NCBI GenBank assembly: GCA_965657085.1
Contig: CBFHND010000001.1
Span: forward strand, 186,001 to 250,000
DNA: 64,000 nt
From: CBFHND01 sp965657085
GTDB taxonomy: Bacteria > Pseudomonadota > Alphaproteobacteria > Rhodobacterales > Rhodobacteraceae
Reading direction: 5' to 3'
The position numbers and the translations under genes were made by a program. Shown in pieces: positions 42,388-51,037 of this stretch (position 1 is the stretch's first letter; each line of letters opens with the position of its first letter). The notes under the pieces were generated by a model. It searched no databases and had not been told where the DNA came from. It saw nothing but the letters and a program-made list of their open reading frames with translations.

Positions 42388-43878
42388 TTAGTGTTGTGTC
42401 TGTCTGTTGCGCAGGCTGGACCAAAGGGTACCCAAAATCACCAGAATTATCACCGCGAACAGGACGCCCGATACGGGCCGGTTGATAAGGTCAGCGGCGG
42501 TTTTGATCTGGCCCGCGCCCGCGGTCAGTTTTTCGATCATGATCGATCCCAGCACGAGGCCCAGCACCACGGGCACCAGCGGCCAGTCGAGCCTGCGCAG
42601 GATAAAGCCCATGTACCCAAAGCCCGCCGCGAACATGCAATCGGCAAAGGAATTGCGGATCGAGAACACGCCGACGAAGGCGAGGATCAGGATAAAGGCC
42701 CCCAAAAGGCGGTTCGGCACAAAGATGATCTGCGCGATCCAACGGGTGGCAAAAAGCAGGGCCACCACCACGATCACGTTGATGATCAAGAGCGCCACGA
42801 ACAACGAGAACAGGAAATCGGCGTTGTTCTCGAAGATATCGGGTCCGGGTTTGATGCCCGCATCAAAGAACACCACCATCATCATCGCCGTCAGCGCCTC
42901 GCCCGGCACGCCCAGCGCCAGCAGCGGGACCATCGCAGCGGCAGGTACGGCGTTGTTGCTGGTCTCGGATGCGATCAAGCCTTCGGGCGATCCATGGCCG
43001 AACTGCCCGGGGTTGCGCGACATGGCGCGTGCGGTCGAATAGCTGAAGAACTGTGCCACGAACTCTCCCACGCCGGGGATGATACCCATGAGGGTGCCGT
43101 AGCCTGCGCTGATGGTGGCGATGATCGGGTGTTTGCCCAGTTCAGCAAACCCCCGCAACAGGCCACCCTTCAGCCGCGCCTCGGGCGGATCCGCATCCTT
43201 GCCCGTCAGCAGGTTCAGGGCCTGGCTGATGGCAAAGATACCGACAATCACCACGATCAGGTTGAAGCCGGGATAGAGGTATTCGATGCCGAATGTATAG
43301 CGGTCAACGCCGCGTGTGGACTGCCGCCCCACCAGCGCGATCAGGAAGCCCACGCCAAAGAGCAATGCCGCGATGCCCATCGTCTTGCGGTGCGCCGCGA
43401 TCAGCAGGACCGCGCCCAGCGCCGCCGCCATGAAGATATCGCGCTGCCCGAACAGCGCGCCCAGATCGCGCAGGTATGGCCCGAAGAAGATCAACGCCGA
43501 CAGACCCAGCAGGATGGAAAAACAGCCTCCGAAAAACGAAGCGCTATAGGCCAGCGACAGCCCGCGCGCCGCCTCGCCCCGGCGGGTCATCGCATAGCCG
43601 TCATAGGTGGTCAGCGCGTTCACGGGCGTGCCGGGGGTGTTGATCAGGATGGCGGGAATGGCGCCGCCATACATGCTTGATCCATAAACCCCCAAAAGCA
43701 GCACAAGGCTGACCAGATCATCGAGGAATACGGTGGCGGGCAGCAGGATCGCGATGGCGATGGCCGGGCCGATGCCGGGCACCGCCCCGATGGCCAACCC
43801 GCCCAGCGACCCAATCAGGATCGCCACCAGCACAGAGGGTGCCATCAGGTTGTCGATGCCAAGCCACAGCGCCTCCAT
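42388..43878 (-). CDS. tctA: Tripartite tricarboxylate-type transporter, large membrane subunit (TctA-like)
   Basis: 496 residues, about 10-12 membrane segments. TctA signature: GLAIGAVPGIGPAIAIAILL at about 29-48 and a second Gly-rich loop GTLMGIIPGVGEFVAQFFSY at about 255-275. Forms the translocation pathway with TctB. Two bp separate it from TctB. The order regulator, aminotransferase, TctB, TctA, TctC is unusual in having the enzyme first. Confidence 0.94.
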   Translation of the reverse strand: MEALWLGIDNLMAPSVLVAILIGSLGGLAIGAVPGIGPAIAIAILLPATVFLDDLVSLVLLLGVYGSSMYGGAIPAILINTPGTPVNALTTYDGYAMTRRGEAARGLSLAYSASFFGGCFSILLGLSALIFFGPYLRDLGALFGQRDIFMAAALGAVLLIAAHRKTMGIAALLFGVGFLIALVGRQSTRGVDRYTFGIEYLYPGFNLIVVIVGIFAISQALNLLTGKDADPPEARLKGGLLRGFAELGKHPIIATISAGYGTLMGIIPGVGEFVAQFFSYSTARAMSRNPGQFGHGSPEGLIASETSNNAVPAAAMVPLLALGVPGEALTAMMMVVFFDAGIKPGPDIFENNADFLFSLFVALLIINVIVVVALLFATRWIAQIIFVPNRLLGAFILILAFVGVFSIRNSFADCMFAAGFGYMGFILRRLDWPLVPVVLGLVLGSIMIEKLTAGAGQIKTAADLINRPVSGVLFAVIILVILGTLWSSLRNRQTQH

Positions 43879-43879
43879 C

Positions 43880-44626
43880 TCAGAACCACGTCTTCATGAA
43901 GCCGCCCAACGCGGTGGGCACCTGATCGTAGAGCCAGATGTTCACGGGCGTGCGGATTTGCAGGCCGGTGCGAAAGATCAAGACGATGATCAGGCTGGTG
44001 CCGAGGCAAATGCCGAACCAACGCGCGCCCCTGTAGCCCAGCCGCCAGGGCAGCAAGGTGCCCAGAAGCAGTGTGGAGATCAGGTAGCCCAGCACCGGCA
44101 CCAGCATGGTGTAGGCGACGAACCAGAGGATGTATTCCAGCGCCTTGGCCCACAATGCCACCTCGAAACGGGCACCGGTGGGTTGGCGAAACCGTACCCG
44201 CCATCGGTGCGACCGGACAGCAGCCCGCAGGTTCAGTGCCGCCGCCGGCACCAGCACGCCCATGACGGCCAGCGGTGCAACCCAGCCTTGTTTCAGGATC
44301 TTACCGAAGCGCGCGCGACGGCCTTCCACTTCGGCCAGTCCAAGCTGATCCAGAATGTACAGCCCCATCTGATCCGGCAGTTTGCGCGACTGCCAACCGG
44401 TGTAGCGCACGAACGCCAAGGCGAAGAAGACAACGATGCCGAACATCAGCAATGAGAACAGCAAATCGCCCTGACGCCGCCGGAAGGCGTGGACATCTGT
44501 CAGGGCGATTTTGCCCTCTTCGGGGCAATGGCTTGAGAAGCCCTGGACGGATGTGCCCGACTGCACCGCCTTTGCCGCGGTGGCGCTGCGCATCTGCGGC
44601 GCGGTATCGTGGCTTTGCAGGGTCAC
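43880..44626 (-). CDS. tctB: Tripartite tricarboxylate-type transporter, small membrane subunit (TctB-like)
   Basis: 248 residues from a GTG at 44626 overlapping the aminotransferase stop; an ATG at 44593 is possible. About four membrane segments (LLFSLLMFGIVVFFALAFV; VLVPAAALNL; FVAYTMLVPVLGYLISTLLL; GTSLIIVLIFRT), with a long cytoplasmic N-terminus, as expected for TctB. The overlap implies translational coupling of amine transamination and uptake. Confidence 0.85.
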   Translation of the reverse strand: MTLQSHDTAPQMRSATAAKAVQSGTSVQGFSSHCPEEGKIALTDVHAFRRRQGDLLFSLLMFGIVVFFALAFVRYTGWQSRKLPDQMGLYILDQLGLAEVEGRRARFGKILKQGWVAPLAVMGVLVPAAALNLRAAVRSHRWRVRFRQPTGARFEVALWAKALEYILWFVAYTMLVPVLGYLISTLLLGTLLPWRLGYRGARWFGICLGTSLIIVLIFRTGLQIRTPVNIWLYDQVPTALGGFMKTWF

Positions 44627-45978
44627 GCGGCGGCCATCGCCTTCAACCCGGTTTCCGCTGCGGTCAGGATCTTGCGCACGTGGCCTGCGTCGATCACGAG
44701 AGGCGGCGAAAAGATGGCGTTGTTGCCCGACACCCGCACCATGACACCGTCGTCATAGGCCGCTTTCTGGAACGCGAGCGGTGCCGCGCCCATGGCCGGG
44801 GCCTTGGTGGCGCGGTCGGTGACGAACTCCATACAGCACATCAGCCCTTCGCCCCGCACATCGCCCACCATGTCGTAGCGGGTGGCAAGCTTTTGCAAGC
44901 CCGCCTTCAGCTCGGCACCGCGCACGGCGGCGTTTTCCCATGGGCGCAGGCGCATGGTTTCGGCGACCGTGGCAAGGGCGGCAGCGGCCCCCACCGGGTG
45001 GCCCGAATACGTGTATCCGGTATCGACCGAACCTTCGCCCTTGCTGGTCTCGAACGTGTGCGCCACGTGTTCGGAGATCATCACCGCGCCGAAGGGAAAA
45101 TAGCCGTTGGTGATGGCCTTGGCCGTGCACATGAAGTCCGGCTTCACGCCCCAGTGGCGGCTGCCGGTTTCGGTGCCCGTACGACCGAAGGCGGTGATCA
45201 CCTCGTCGGCGATCAACAGAACACCGTGACGGTCGCAAATCTCGCGCACCATCGGCATGAACGTGGGATGCGGCGGGATCACACCGCCCGCGCCCAGTAC
45301 CGGCTCCATGATGAAGGCCGCCACCGTGTTGGCGCCTTGAAAGGCGATCTCGCGTTCCAGCATCCGCGCCGATTGCTGCGCCAGCGCCGCGGCGTCCTCA
45401 AGCCCGAAGGGATTGCGATAAAGGTAGGGGCCGGGGATGTGGAAACAGCCCGCCAGAAGCGGTTCATAGGAATTGCGGAACTTGGCATTGCCGTTGACCG
45501 ACGCGCCGCCGAAATGAGTGCCGTGATAGCCCTTTTCGAGACTGATGAACTTGGTCCGTGTGCCTTCGCCCCGGATGCGGTGGTACTGCCGCGCCATTTT
45601 CAACGCGACCTCGATGCTGTCCGATCCACCGCTGGTAAAGAACGACCGGGTCAGCCCGTCAGGGGCGAAAAACTCGGACAGCAAATAGCTCAGTTCGATC
45701 GCCTTGTCGTTGGAGGTGCCGCGGAAGGTCGAATAATAGGGCAAGGCATCAAGCTGGCCCGCGATGGCGTCCTTGACCGGTTGGCAGCTGTAGCCAAGGT
45801 TGACGTTCCACAGCCCGCCCACGGCATCAACGGCGCGGTGGCCGTCCACGTCAACGATATGCACGCCTTCGCCTTCGGTCAGGATGGTGGGCGGGTTGGC
45901 CATGCTGTCAGCGGGGTGCGCCATGGGGTGCCACATGTGGCGGGCGTTGTTTTCCTTGAGGAAATTGCTGTCTTTCAT
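44623..45978 (-). CDS. Class III PLP-dependent aminotransferase (omega-amine type)
   Basis: 451 residues from ATG 45978, overlapping the IclR stop (ATGA). Fold type I features: HMWHPMAHPADSMANPP start, TSGGSDSIEVALKMARQYH (PLP phosphate region, about 108-126), LIADEVITAFGRTG with the cofactor Asp, and the Schiff-base Lys in MCTAKAITNGYFPFGAV. It belongs with omega-amino acid/amine:pyruvate aminotransferases. It would turn a primary amine into the aldehyde; substrate unknown. Unlike the PLP enzyme at 48384, it does not have the phospho-lyase-type N-terminus. Confidence 0.88.
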   Translation of the reverse strand: MKDSNFLKENNARHMWHPMAHPADSMANPPTILTEGEGVHIVDVDGHRAVDAVGGLWNVNLGYSCQPVKDAIAGQLDALPYYSTFRGTSNDKAIELSYLLSEFFAPDGLTRSFFTSGGSDSIEVALKMARQYHRIRGEGTRTKFISLEKGYHGTHFGGASVNGNAKFRNSYEPLLAGCFHIPGPYLYRNPFGLEDAAALAQQSARMLEREIAFQGANTVAAFIMEPVLGAGGVIPPHPTFMPMVREICDRHGVLLIADEVITAFGRTGTETGSRHWGVKPDFMCTAKAITNGYFPFGAVMISEHVAHTFETSKGEGSVDTGYTYSGHPVGAAAALATVAETMRLRPWENAAVRGAELKAGLQKLATRYDMVGDVRGEGLMCCMEFVTDRATKAPAMGAAPLAFQKAAYDDGVMVRVSGNNAIFSPPLVIDAGHVRKILTAAETGLKAMAAA

Positions 45979-46787
45979 GCGATGGCCCTTTCCGGGGGGA
46001 TCGGTGTTTCGGCGATGCGCGCCCAAAGTGTCTGCACGGTATCCGGCACCTGACCACCCAGCCGTGTCGTGAGGCGAGGGCCTTGAGACGCCAGAAGATG
46101 CGCGAAACGCTGCGGTGTCTCCAGACTGCCACGCGCGGTCGGATAAGCAATGGAACACGCGCCCGAGGGGTGTCCGGCCGCGTCGAAGACCGGCACCGCC
46201 ACGGACGAGATGCCTACGGCAAGCAGATCGCGGGTGCTGGCAAAGCCCTGTGCGCGCACGGCGTCCAACTCTGCCATGACCTCGGCGGCGTCCAGCGGTG
46301 TATCGCGGCGGGCGTGATGATCCTCGAGCGCTGCGGCCACGAAGGCCTTTGACGCATAGGCAAGGATCGCCCGCCCCGACGACGTGGTGAACAGGGGCGG
46401 CAGGCCGGTGGCATCAAAGCTGACGCGCACCGGGTGGGCGTGTTTCTCGGCATGGTAAAGATCGATCAGGTCGAAATTGCGCAACCGCGACAGGTGCACC
46501 AATTCGCCGGCTTGCCGCGATATGTCGTCGACCACATGGCTGACCCTTTCGGCGGCGGGCACGGTCTGGTTGCGCGTGGCGGCCAGCCGCGACAGGGCAT
46601 GACCCAATTGATAGGTGCGGTTGGTGGGGTTCTGTTCGAGGAAACCGGCATCGGCCAGCGCAGACAGGTGGCGATGTACCGTCGCCTTGTCGCGGCCTGT
46701 CAGGCGCTGCACATCGCTCAACCCCAAACGCGGACGCGCTTCGGAAAACAGATCAAGCAATGCAAGCGCTTTGGCGATCGTGGACAT
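45975..46787 (-). CDS. IclR family transcriptional regulator
   Basis: 270 residues. N-terminal winged helix (MSTIAKALALLDLFSEARPR; SDVQRLTGRDKATVHRHLSA) and C-terminal GAF-like effector domain (FTTSSGRAILAYASKAFVAA; GISSVAVPVFDAAGHPSGAC). Divergent from the aldehyde dehydrogenase/phospho-lyase/kinase operon across 115 bp and first gene of the aminotransferase-Tct operon, so it is placed to control both. The dyad at 46868-46884 is a probable site. Confidence 0.92.
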   Translation of the reverse strand: MSTIAKALALLDLFSEARPRLGLSDVQRLTGRDKATVHRHLSALADAGFLEQNPTNRTYQLGHALSRLAATRNQTVPAAERVSHVVDDISRQAGELVHLSRLRNFDLIDLYHAEKHAHPVRVSFDATGLPPLFTTSSGRAILAYASKAFVAAALEDHHARRDTPLDAAEVMAELDAVRAQGFASTRDLLAVGISSVAVPVFDAAGHPSGACSIAYPTARGSLETPQRFAHLLASQGPRLTTRLGGQVPDTVQTLWARIAETPIPPERAIA

Positions 46788-46867
46788 TTGCCGCGGGCCT
46801 CCCCAGCCCTGTTGCCACGATGGTTGACGCGAATCGCTTCACTTAGCAAACTATTTCTGCACCTACT

Positions 46868-46884
46868 GGTTCATATATTGAACC
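46868..46884. promoter_or_regulatory. Probable IclR operator
   Basis: GGTTCA-TATAT-TGAACC, perfect 6-bp arms, 19 bp before the aldehyde dehydrogenase start. A TTGACG hexamer upstream (about 46829) may be the -35 region. Operators of about this size and symmetry are usual for IclR proteins. Confidence 0.6.
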
Positions 46885-46902
46885 CACCTCAGGGAAGATA
46901 TC

Positions 46903-48387
46903 ATGGACCAAACCGCGATCGACCAGCTGCGCAGCCAACCCGTTCCCGACCAGATGCACCTGATCGATGGGCAAGACAAACCAGCCCGGGACGCGCGTTT
47001 TCTGGACACCATATCGCCCATCGATGGCAGGCCCCTCGCCCGCATCGCCGATGGAGACGCTGCAGATGCAGATGCCGCCGTGGCCGCCGCGCGCAGGACG
47101 TTCGATGCAGGGACATGGCGCAACCAGCCGCCCGCTGCCCGCAAGGCGGTTCTACTAAGGATCGCCGATCTGATCGAAACCGAAGCCCTGGCATTGACCG
47201 TTCTGGGCGTGCGCGACAACGGCACGGAAATCGCCATGGCCCTGAAGGCCGAGGCGCTGTCGGCAGCGGGTACATTCCGCTACTACGCTGAAGCCATAGA
47301 CAAGCACTATGGTGAGATCGCACCCACGGCACCCGGCACCATGGGCCTGATCCACCGCGTACCTGTGGGGGTCGTTGCCGCCATTGTGCCATGGAATTTC
47401 CCGCTGATGATCGGCGCATGGAAGATCGCGCCAGCACTGGCCGCAGGCAACAGCGTGGTCCTGAAACCGGGCGAAAGCGCGTCGCTGTCATTGCTGCGGC
47501 TTGGGCATCTGGCGCTTGAGGCCGGGCTGCCTCCGGGTGTTCTGAACATCGTCACCGGCACCGGACCAAAGGTTGGCGCAGCGCTGGCGTTGTCGATGGA
47601 TGTGGACGTGCTGGCCTTTACCGGGTCGGGTGCCACGGGGCGCCGCCTGCTGGAATACAGCGCGCAATCGAACCTCAAGCGGGTCTATCTTGAGCTGGGT
47701 GGCAAGGGGCCGAACGTGGTCTTTGCCGATGCGCCCGATCTGGGTGTCGCGGCCAAGACGGCGGCCATGGGTATCTTTCGCAATTCCGGCCAGGTTTGTG
47801 TGGCCGGGTCGCGCCTGATCGTGGAACGCAGCATTGCAGATGATTTCACCCAGGCCGTCGCAAAAGAGGCGGACAGCCTGCGCGTGGGCGATCCGCTGGA
47901 CATCAAAACCCAGATCGGTGCGGTGCACAGCAGCGCGCAGCTGGATATCGATCTTGCCGCAGTTGCCCGCGCCACGGAAGACGGTGCCATGCCGATCACA
48001 GGGGGCCGGCAGATCCTGCAAGAGACCGGCGGCACCTACATGGCGCCTACTGTTATCGCCGATGTGAAGCCATCCAGCGATCTGTTCCAGCGCGAGGTGT
48101 TCGGCCCGGTGCTGGCGGTCACGACCTTCGAGGGCGAGGACGAAGCTGTAGCGCTGGCCAACGACTCGGGTCTTGGGTTGGCTGCGGGTGTCTGGACGTC
48201 GAACCTGTCGCGCGCGCACCGCATGGTGGCGGCAATCCGTGCAGGCGTGGTGCATGTGAACACCTACGGCGGCGCAGATATGACCGTGCCGATGGCCGGC
48301 CACCGCCAATCCGGAAACGGGGCAGACAAATCCCTGCACGCGCTGGACAAATACCTCGACCTCAAGACTGCGTGGATTTCCCTATGA
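46903..48387 (+). CDS. Aldehyde dehydrogenase (PuuC/phenylacetaldehyde type)
   Basis: 494 residues, SD AGGGAAG before ATG. Catalytic Cys299 (FRNSGQVCVAGSR), base Glu264 (VYLELGGKGPN), oxyanion Asn in VPWNFPLM (about 162-169), cofactor motif AFTGSGATGRR. It resembles gamma-glutamyl-aminobutyraldehyde/phenylacetaldehyde dehydrogenases. Directly coupled (ATGA) to the phospho-lyase-like gene, whose product would be an aldehyde. That makes an aryl- or alkyl-acetaldehyde the likely substrate. Confidence 0.9.
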   Translation: MDQTAIDQLRSQPVPDQMHLIDGQDKPARDARFLDTISPIDGRPLARIADGDAADADAAVAAARRTFDAGTWRNQPPAARKAVLLRIADLIETEALALTVLGVRDNGTEIAMALKAEALSAAGTFRYYAEAIDKHYGEIAPTAPGTMGLIHRVPVGVVAAIVPWNFPLMIGAWKIAPALAAGNSVVLKPGESASLSLLRLGHLALEAGLPPGVLNIVTGTGPKVGAALALSMDVDVLAFTGSGATGRRLLEYSAQSNLKRVYLELGGKGPNVVFADAPDLGVAAKTAAMGIFRNSGQVCVAGSRLIVERSIADDFTQAVAKEADSLRVGDPLDIKTQIGAVHSSAQLDIDLAAVARATEDGAMPITGGRQILQETGGTYMAPTVIADVKPSSDLFQREVFGPVLAVTTFEGEDEAVALANDSGLGLAAGVWTSNLSRAHRMVAAIRAGVVHVNTYGGADMTVPMAGHRQSGNGADKSLHALDKYLDLKTAWISL

Positions 48388-49658
48388 CAGACCTCTTGGC
48401 CCGGCGGGCAGCGGTTCTTGGCCCCAATCTGCCCACGTTTTACGATGACCCGGTGCACCTTGTGCGCGGGCAGGATGTGTGGCTGTGGGACGCGGACGGC
48501 AACCGTTACCTCGATTGTTACAACAACGTGCCGCATGTGGGTCACTGCAACCCTCGCGTGGTAAAGGCCATCGCCGACCAGGCGGCCACGCTGAACACTC
48601 ACACGCGCTATCTGCATGACGGTATTGTGGACTATGCCGAACGCCTGACAGCCCTTTTTGCCGATCCGCTGGAGCAGGTGATCCTGACCTGCACCGGGTC
48701 CGAGGCCAACGATATCGCCCTGCGCATGGCCGAGGCGGTGACCGGCAAGCGCGGGATCATCGCCACCGATGCCACTTACCACGGCAACACCGCGCTTGTG
48801 TCCCACCTCAGCCGGTCCAACGTGCCGGGCGTCGGCTTTGGGCTGGAACAGTTCCTGCATTGGGTGCCTGCCCCGGACAGCCTGCGCGGCACCATCACCG
48901 CGCAAGGGTTTGCAGATGCAGTGGCGCAGGGGATCAAGGCGCACGAGGATGCAGGCCACGGGTTCGGCGCGCTGTTGCTGTGCCCCTATTTCGTCAACGA
49001 AGGGTTCCCCGATCTGCCGCCCGGCTGGCTGGACGCGACCATCGACGTGGTGCGCAAGGCAGGCGGCATCATCATCGCGGACGAGGTGCAACCCGGCTTC
49101 GGTCGCATTGGTTCGCACATGTGGGGCCACGAATTTCAAGGGTTCGTGCCGGACATCGTGACATTGGGCAAGCCGATGGCCAACGGGCATCCCGTGGGTG
49201 CGGTGGTCACATCGGCGGACACGATGGCCGCCTTCCGCAACGCCTTTCGGTATTTCAACACCTTCGGCGGCAACCCCGTGTCCTGCGCTGCGGCCATGGC
49301 CACGCTGGATGAGTTGCAGTCGCGCGACCTGATGCGGCAGGCGCATACGGTCGGCACCTATGCGCGCGAACGGCTGACCGATTTGGCAGGGCGACACGAA
49401 GTGATCGGCAATGTGCGGGGGGCGGGGATGTTGTTTGGCGCAGAGATGGTCAGTGATCGAACCACCAATGCCCCCGCGACAGCCTATACCGCGCAGATCG
49501 TGAATGCGCTGCGCCACCGTGGTGTCCTTCTGTCCGCGTTGGGCCGCGCCCGGAACACGCTGAAAATCCGCCCTCCGATGACATTTGGCCAGGACCATGT
49601 CGATCTGTTGATGAACACGCTTGATGCGGTTCTGACAGAGATACCCGCGCATGGATGA
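48384..49658 (+). CDS. Class III PLP enzyme, amino-alcohol-phosphate phospho-lyase-like
   Basis: 424 residues from ATG 48384. Start DCYNNVPHVGHCNPRVVKAI and LNTHTRYLHDGIVDYAERL closely recall ethanolamine-phosphate and phospho-hydroxylysine phospho-lyases (ETNPPL/PHYKPL) rather than ordinary aminotransferases. PLP site: CTGSEAND (103-110), IADEVQPGFGR with Asp233, Schiff-base Lys263 in TLGKPMANGHP. Such enzymes eliminate phosphate and ammonia from an O-phosphorylated amino alcohol, leaving an aldehyde. The kinase encoded next (8-bp overlap) would make the substrate and the dehydrogenase before it would take the product. Amine specificity unknown. Confidence 0.83.
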   Translation: MTDLLARRAAVLGPNLPTFYDDPVHLVRGQDVWLWDADGNRYLDCYNNVPHVGHCNPRVVKAIADQAATLNTHTRYLHDGIVDYAERLTALFADPLEQVILTCTGSEANDIALRMAEAVTGKRGIIATDATYHGNTALVSHLSRSNVPGVGFGLEQFLHWVPAPDSLRGTITAQGFADAVAQGIKAHEDAGHGFGALLLCPYFVNEGFPDLPPGWLDATIDVVRKAGGIIIADEVQPGFGRIGSHMWGHEFQGFVPDIVTLGKPMANGHPVGAVVTSADTMAAFRNAFRYFNTFGGNPVSCAAAMATLDELQSRDLMRQAHTVGTYARERLTDLAGRHEVIGNVRGAGMLFGAEMVSDRTTNAPATAYTAQIVNALRHRGVLLSALGRARNTLKIRPPMTFGQDHVDLLMNTLDAVLTEIPAHG

Positions 49659-50544
49659 GGCGCGCGTGGCGCTGACCCGGTGGGGCGGCTTTGAAAATGC
49701 CAACATCCGCTTGGCCGCGCGCCGCGAGAACGCTGTTTTTCGGGTGCAGAATGGTGCCGAAAGCTTTGCCTTGCGGCAACACCGCGTGGGATACCGAAAT
49801 CCTGTGCAGCTTTGGTCGGAACTGGTGTGGATGATGGCCTTGTCCGACCGGGGCATGACCGTTCCGCGCCCTGTCGAAACTGCGGACGGGCGGCTTGTCG
49901 TATCACAGGGCGGACACTGCTGGACCATGGTCACATGGCTGTCGGGCGCGCCCCTTGTGGCACCCGGTCCGGGCCAACTGACGCGGCTGGGCGCTGAACT
50001 GGCGGCGCTGCACCTGGCCTCTGACGCCTGGGCCTTGCCGGATGGCTTTGATCGGCCCACGTGGACCGCGCAAGGCCTGCTTGGCGATGCACCGCTTTGG
50101 GGGCGGTTCTGGGACAATCCGGCGTTGACGGCGGATCAGGCCACCCTGATGCAGACCTTTCGAACAACCGCATGGCAGGCGCTTGAAAGCGCTGATCTGG
50201 ACACCGGGTTGATCCATGCCGATGCGATCCCGGACAACGTTCTGGCCCATGGGTCCGATGTTGCCCTGATCGACTTTGACGACGGGTGTTTCGGCTATCG
50301 GCTTTTCGATCTGGCCACGGCTCTGGCCAAATTGCCCGACGATCCGGCGTTGCGCGCGGCGCTTTTGAAAGGCTACGAAAGGCACCGGCCCATCGACCTG
50401 ACCCAGTGGCCCCTGATCCGCGCCTTGCGGGCCTGCACCTATCTTGGATGGATCATGACGCGCATGGACCTGCCGGATGCGGCACAGCGCAATGCGACCA
50501 ATATCGTAAGGGCAGAGGCGGCCGTGCGCGCCTACTTGGGATGA
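49651..50544 (+). CDS. APH/hydroxylysine-kinase-like phosphotransferase
   Basis: 297 residues of the aminoglycoside phosphotransferase/choline kinase/homoserine kinase II fold. Catalytic loop LIHADAIPDN (Asp191, Asn196; the usual His-Gly-Asp is His-Ala-Asp) and metal motif LIDFDDGCFGYRLFDLA (Asp208/Asp210). The nucleotide-binding N-lobe is short (FRVQNGAESFALRQHR). Coupled to the phospho-lyase-like gene, so it probably phosphorylates the hydroxyl of an amino alcohol or hydroxy-amine with ATP. A resistance role is unlikely from context. The 3' end overlaps the convergent hpaR by 13 bp. Confidence 0.82.
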   Translation: MDEARVALTRWGGFENANIRLAARRENAVFRVQNGAESFALRQHRVGYRNPVQLWSELVWMMALSDRGMTVPRPVETADGRLVVSQGGHCWTMVTWLSGAPLVAPGPGQLTRLGAELAALHLASDAWALPDGFDRPTWTAQGLLGDAPLWGRFWDNPALTADQATLMQTFRTTAWQALESADLDTGLIHADAIPDNVLAHGSDVALIDFDDGCFGYRLFDLATALAKLPDDPALRAALLKGYERHRPIDLTQWPLIRALRACTYLGWIMTRMDLPDAAQRNATNIVRAEAAVRAYLG

Positions 50545-50966
50545 CCGGCAAGGTCCGCCAGAAGGTCCAACAAATCCTCGAACCGGTCATCGCCCAATTG
50601 CGCCCGCCACCCCGCAGCGATTTCCGCCGCGCGGTCGCCATTGTTCACAATAAGTTGGCGACCCTGATCGGTGATCTCAACCTGCTGGCGCCGGCGGTCT
50701 TCGGACCCTTGAACGCGGGTGACCAGACCCTTTTCAACCATGCCCTGAACGATCCGGCTGGCACTGGGCAAAAGCAAAGCGGCCCGATGCGCGAGGGTCG
50801 AGGCATCAAGCGGGCCTGCCTCGTCGAGCACCCGAAGAACCCGCCATTGCTGTTCGGTCAACCCCGACGCGCCAAGCATGTCGCGGATCGGCCCCATCAC
50901 CGCTTCGCGGGCCTGCATCAACGCGATGGGCAAAGACCGGGTGGTCGAGGGCAGCTTGTGGCGCAC
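50532..50966 (-). CDS. hpaR: MarR family regulator HpaR
   Basis: 144 residues from a GTG at 50966 with AAGGA 7 nt upstream. The N-terminus LPSTTRSLPIALMQAREAVM is typical of homoprotocatechuate operon regulators; the winged helix covers about 35-100 (ASTLAHRAALLLPSASRIVQ; RVQGSEDRRRQQVEITDQG, the wing). In known systems HpaR represses the meta-cleavage genes and is relieved by aryl acetates. Divergent from hpaF, with a strong dyad between. Confidence 0.9.
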   Translation of the reverse strand: MRHKLPSTTRSLPIALMQAREAVMGPIRDMLGASGLTEQQWRVLRVLDEAGPLDASTLAHRAALLLPSASRIVQGMVEKGLVTRVQGSEDRRRQQVEITDQGRQLIVNNGDRAAEIAAGWRAQLGDDRFEDLLDLLADLAGHPK

Positions 50967-51000
50967 AATCGAATCCTTGACGTGGGTTTCAGATTTTTAT

Positions 51001-51027
51001 TTAACATCACAATCATTGTCTTGTTAA
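51001..51027. promoter_or_regulatory. Probable HpaR operator
   Basis: A 27-bp dyad centred on 51014: outer TTAACA/TGTTAA and inner ACAAT-C-ATTGT, broken only at two positions per side. It lies 10-37 bp before the hpaF ATG, so binding would block the start of the hpa transcript and probably hpaR itself. Confidence 0.7.
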
Positions 51028-51037
51028 GAAAAATCAA

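Noticed and set aside
48264..50117. Minus-strand frame of 617 codons
   Set aside because: Antisense to the phospho-lyase-like and kinase genes; low-complexity and without motifs.
49651..50544. Aminoglycoside resistance gene
   Set aside because: The APH fold is shared with homoserine, choline and hydroxylysine kinases; coupling to a phospho-lyase-like enzyme makes a catabolic kinase much more likely.
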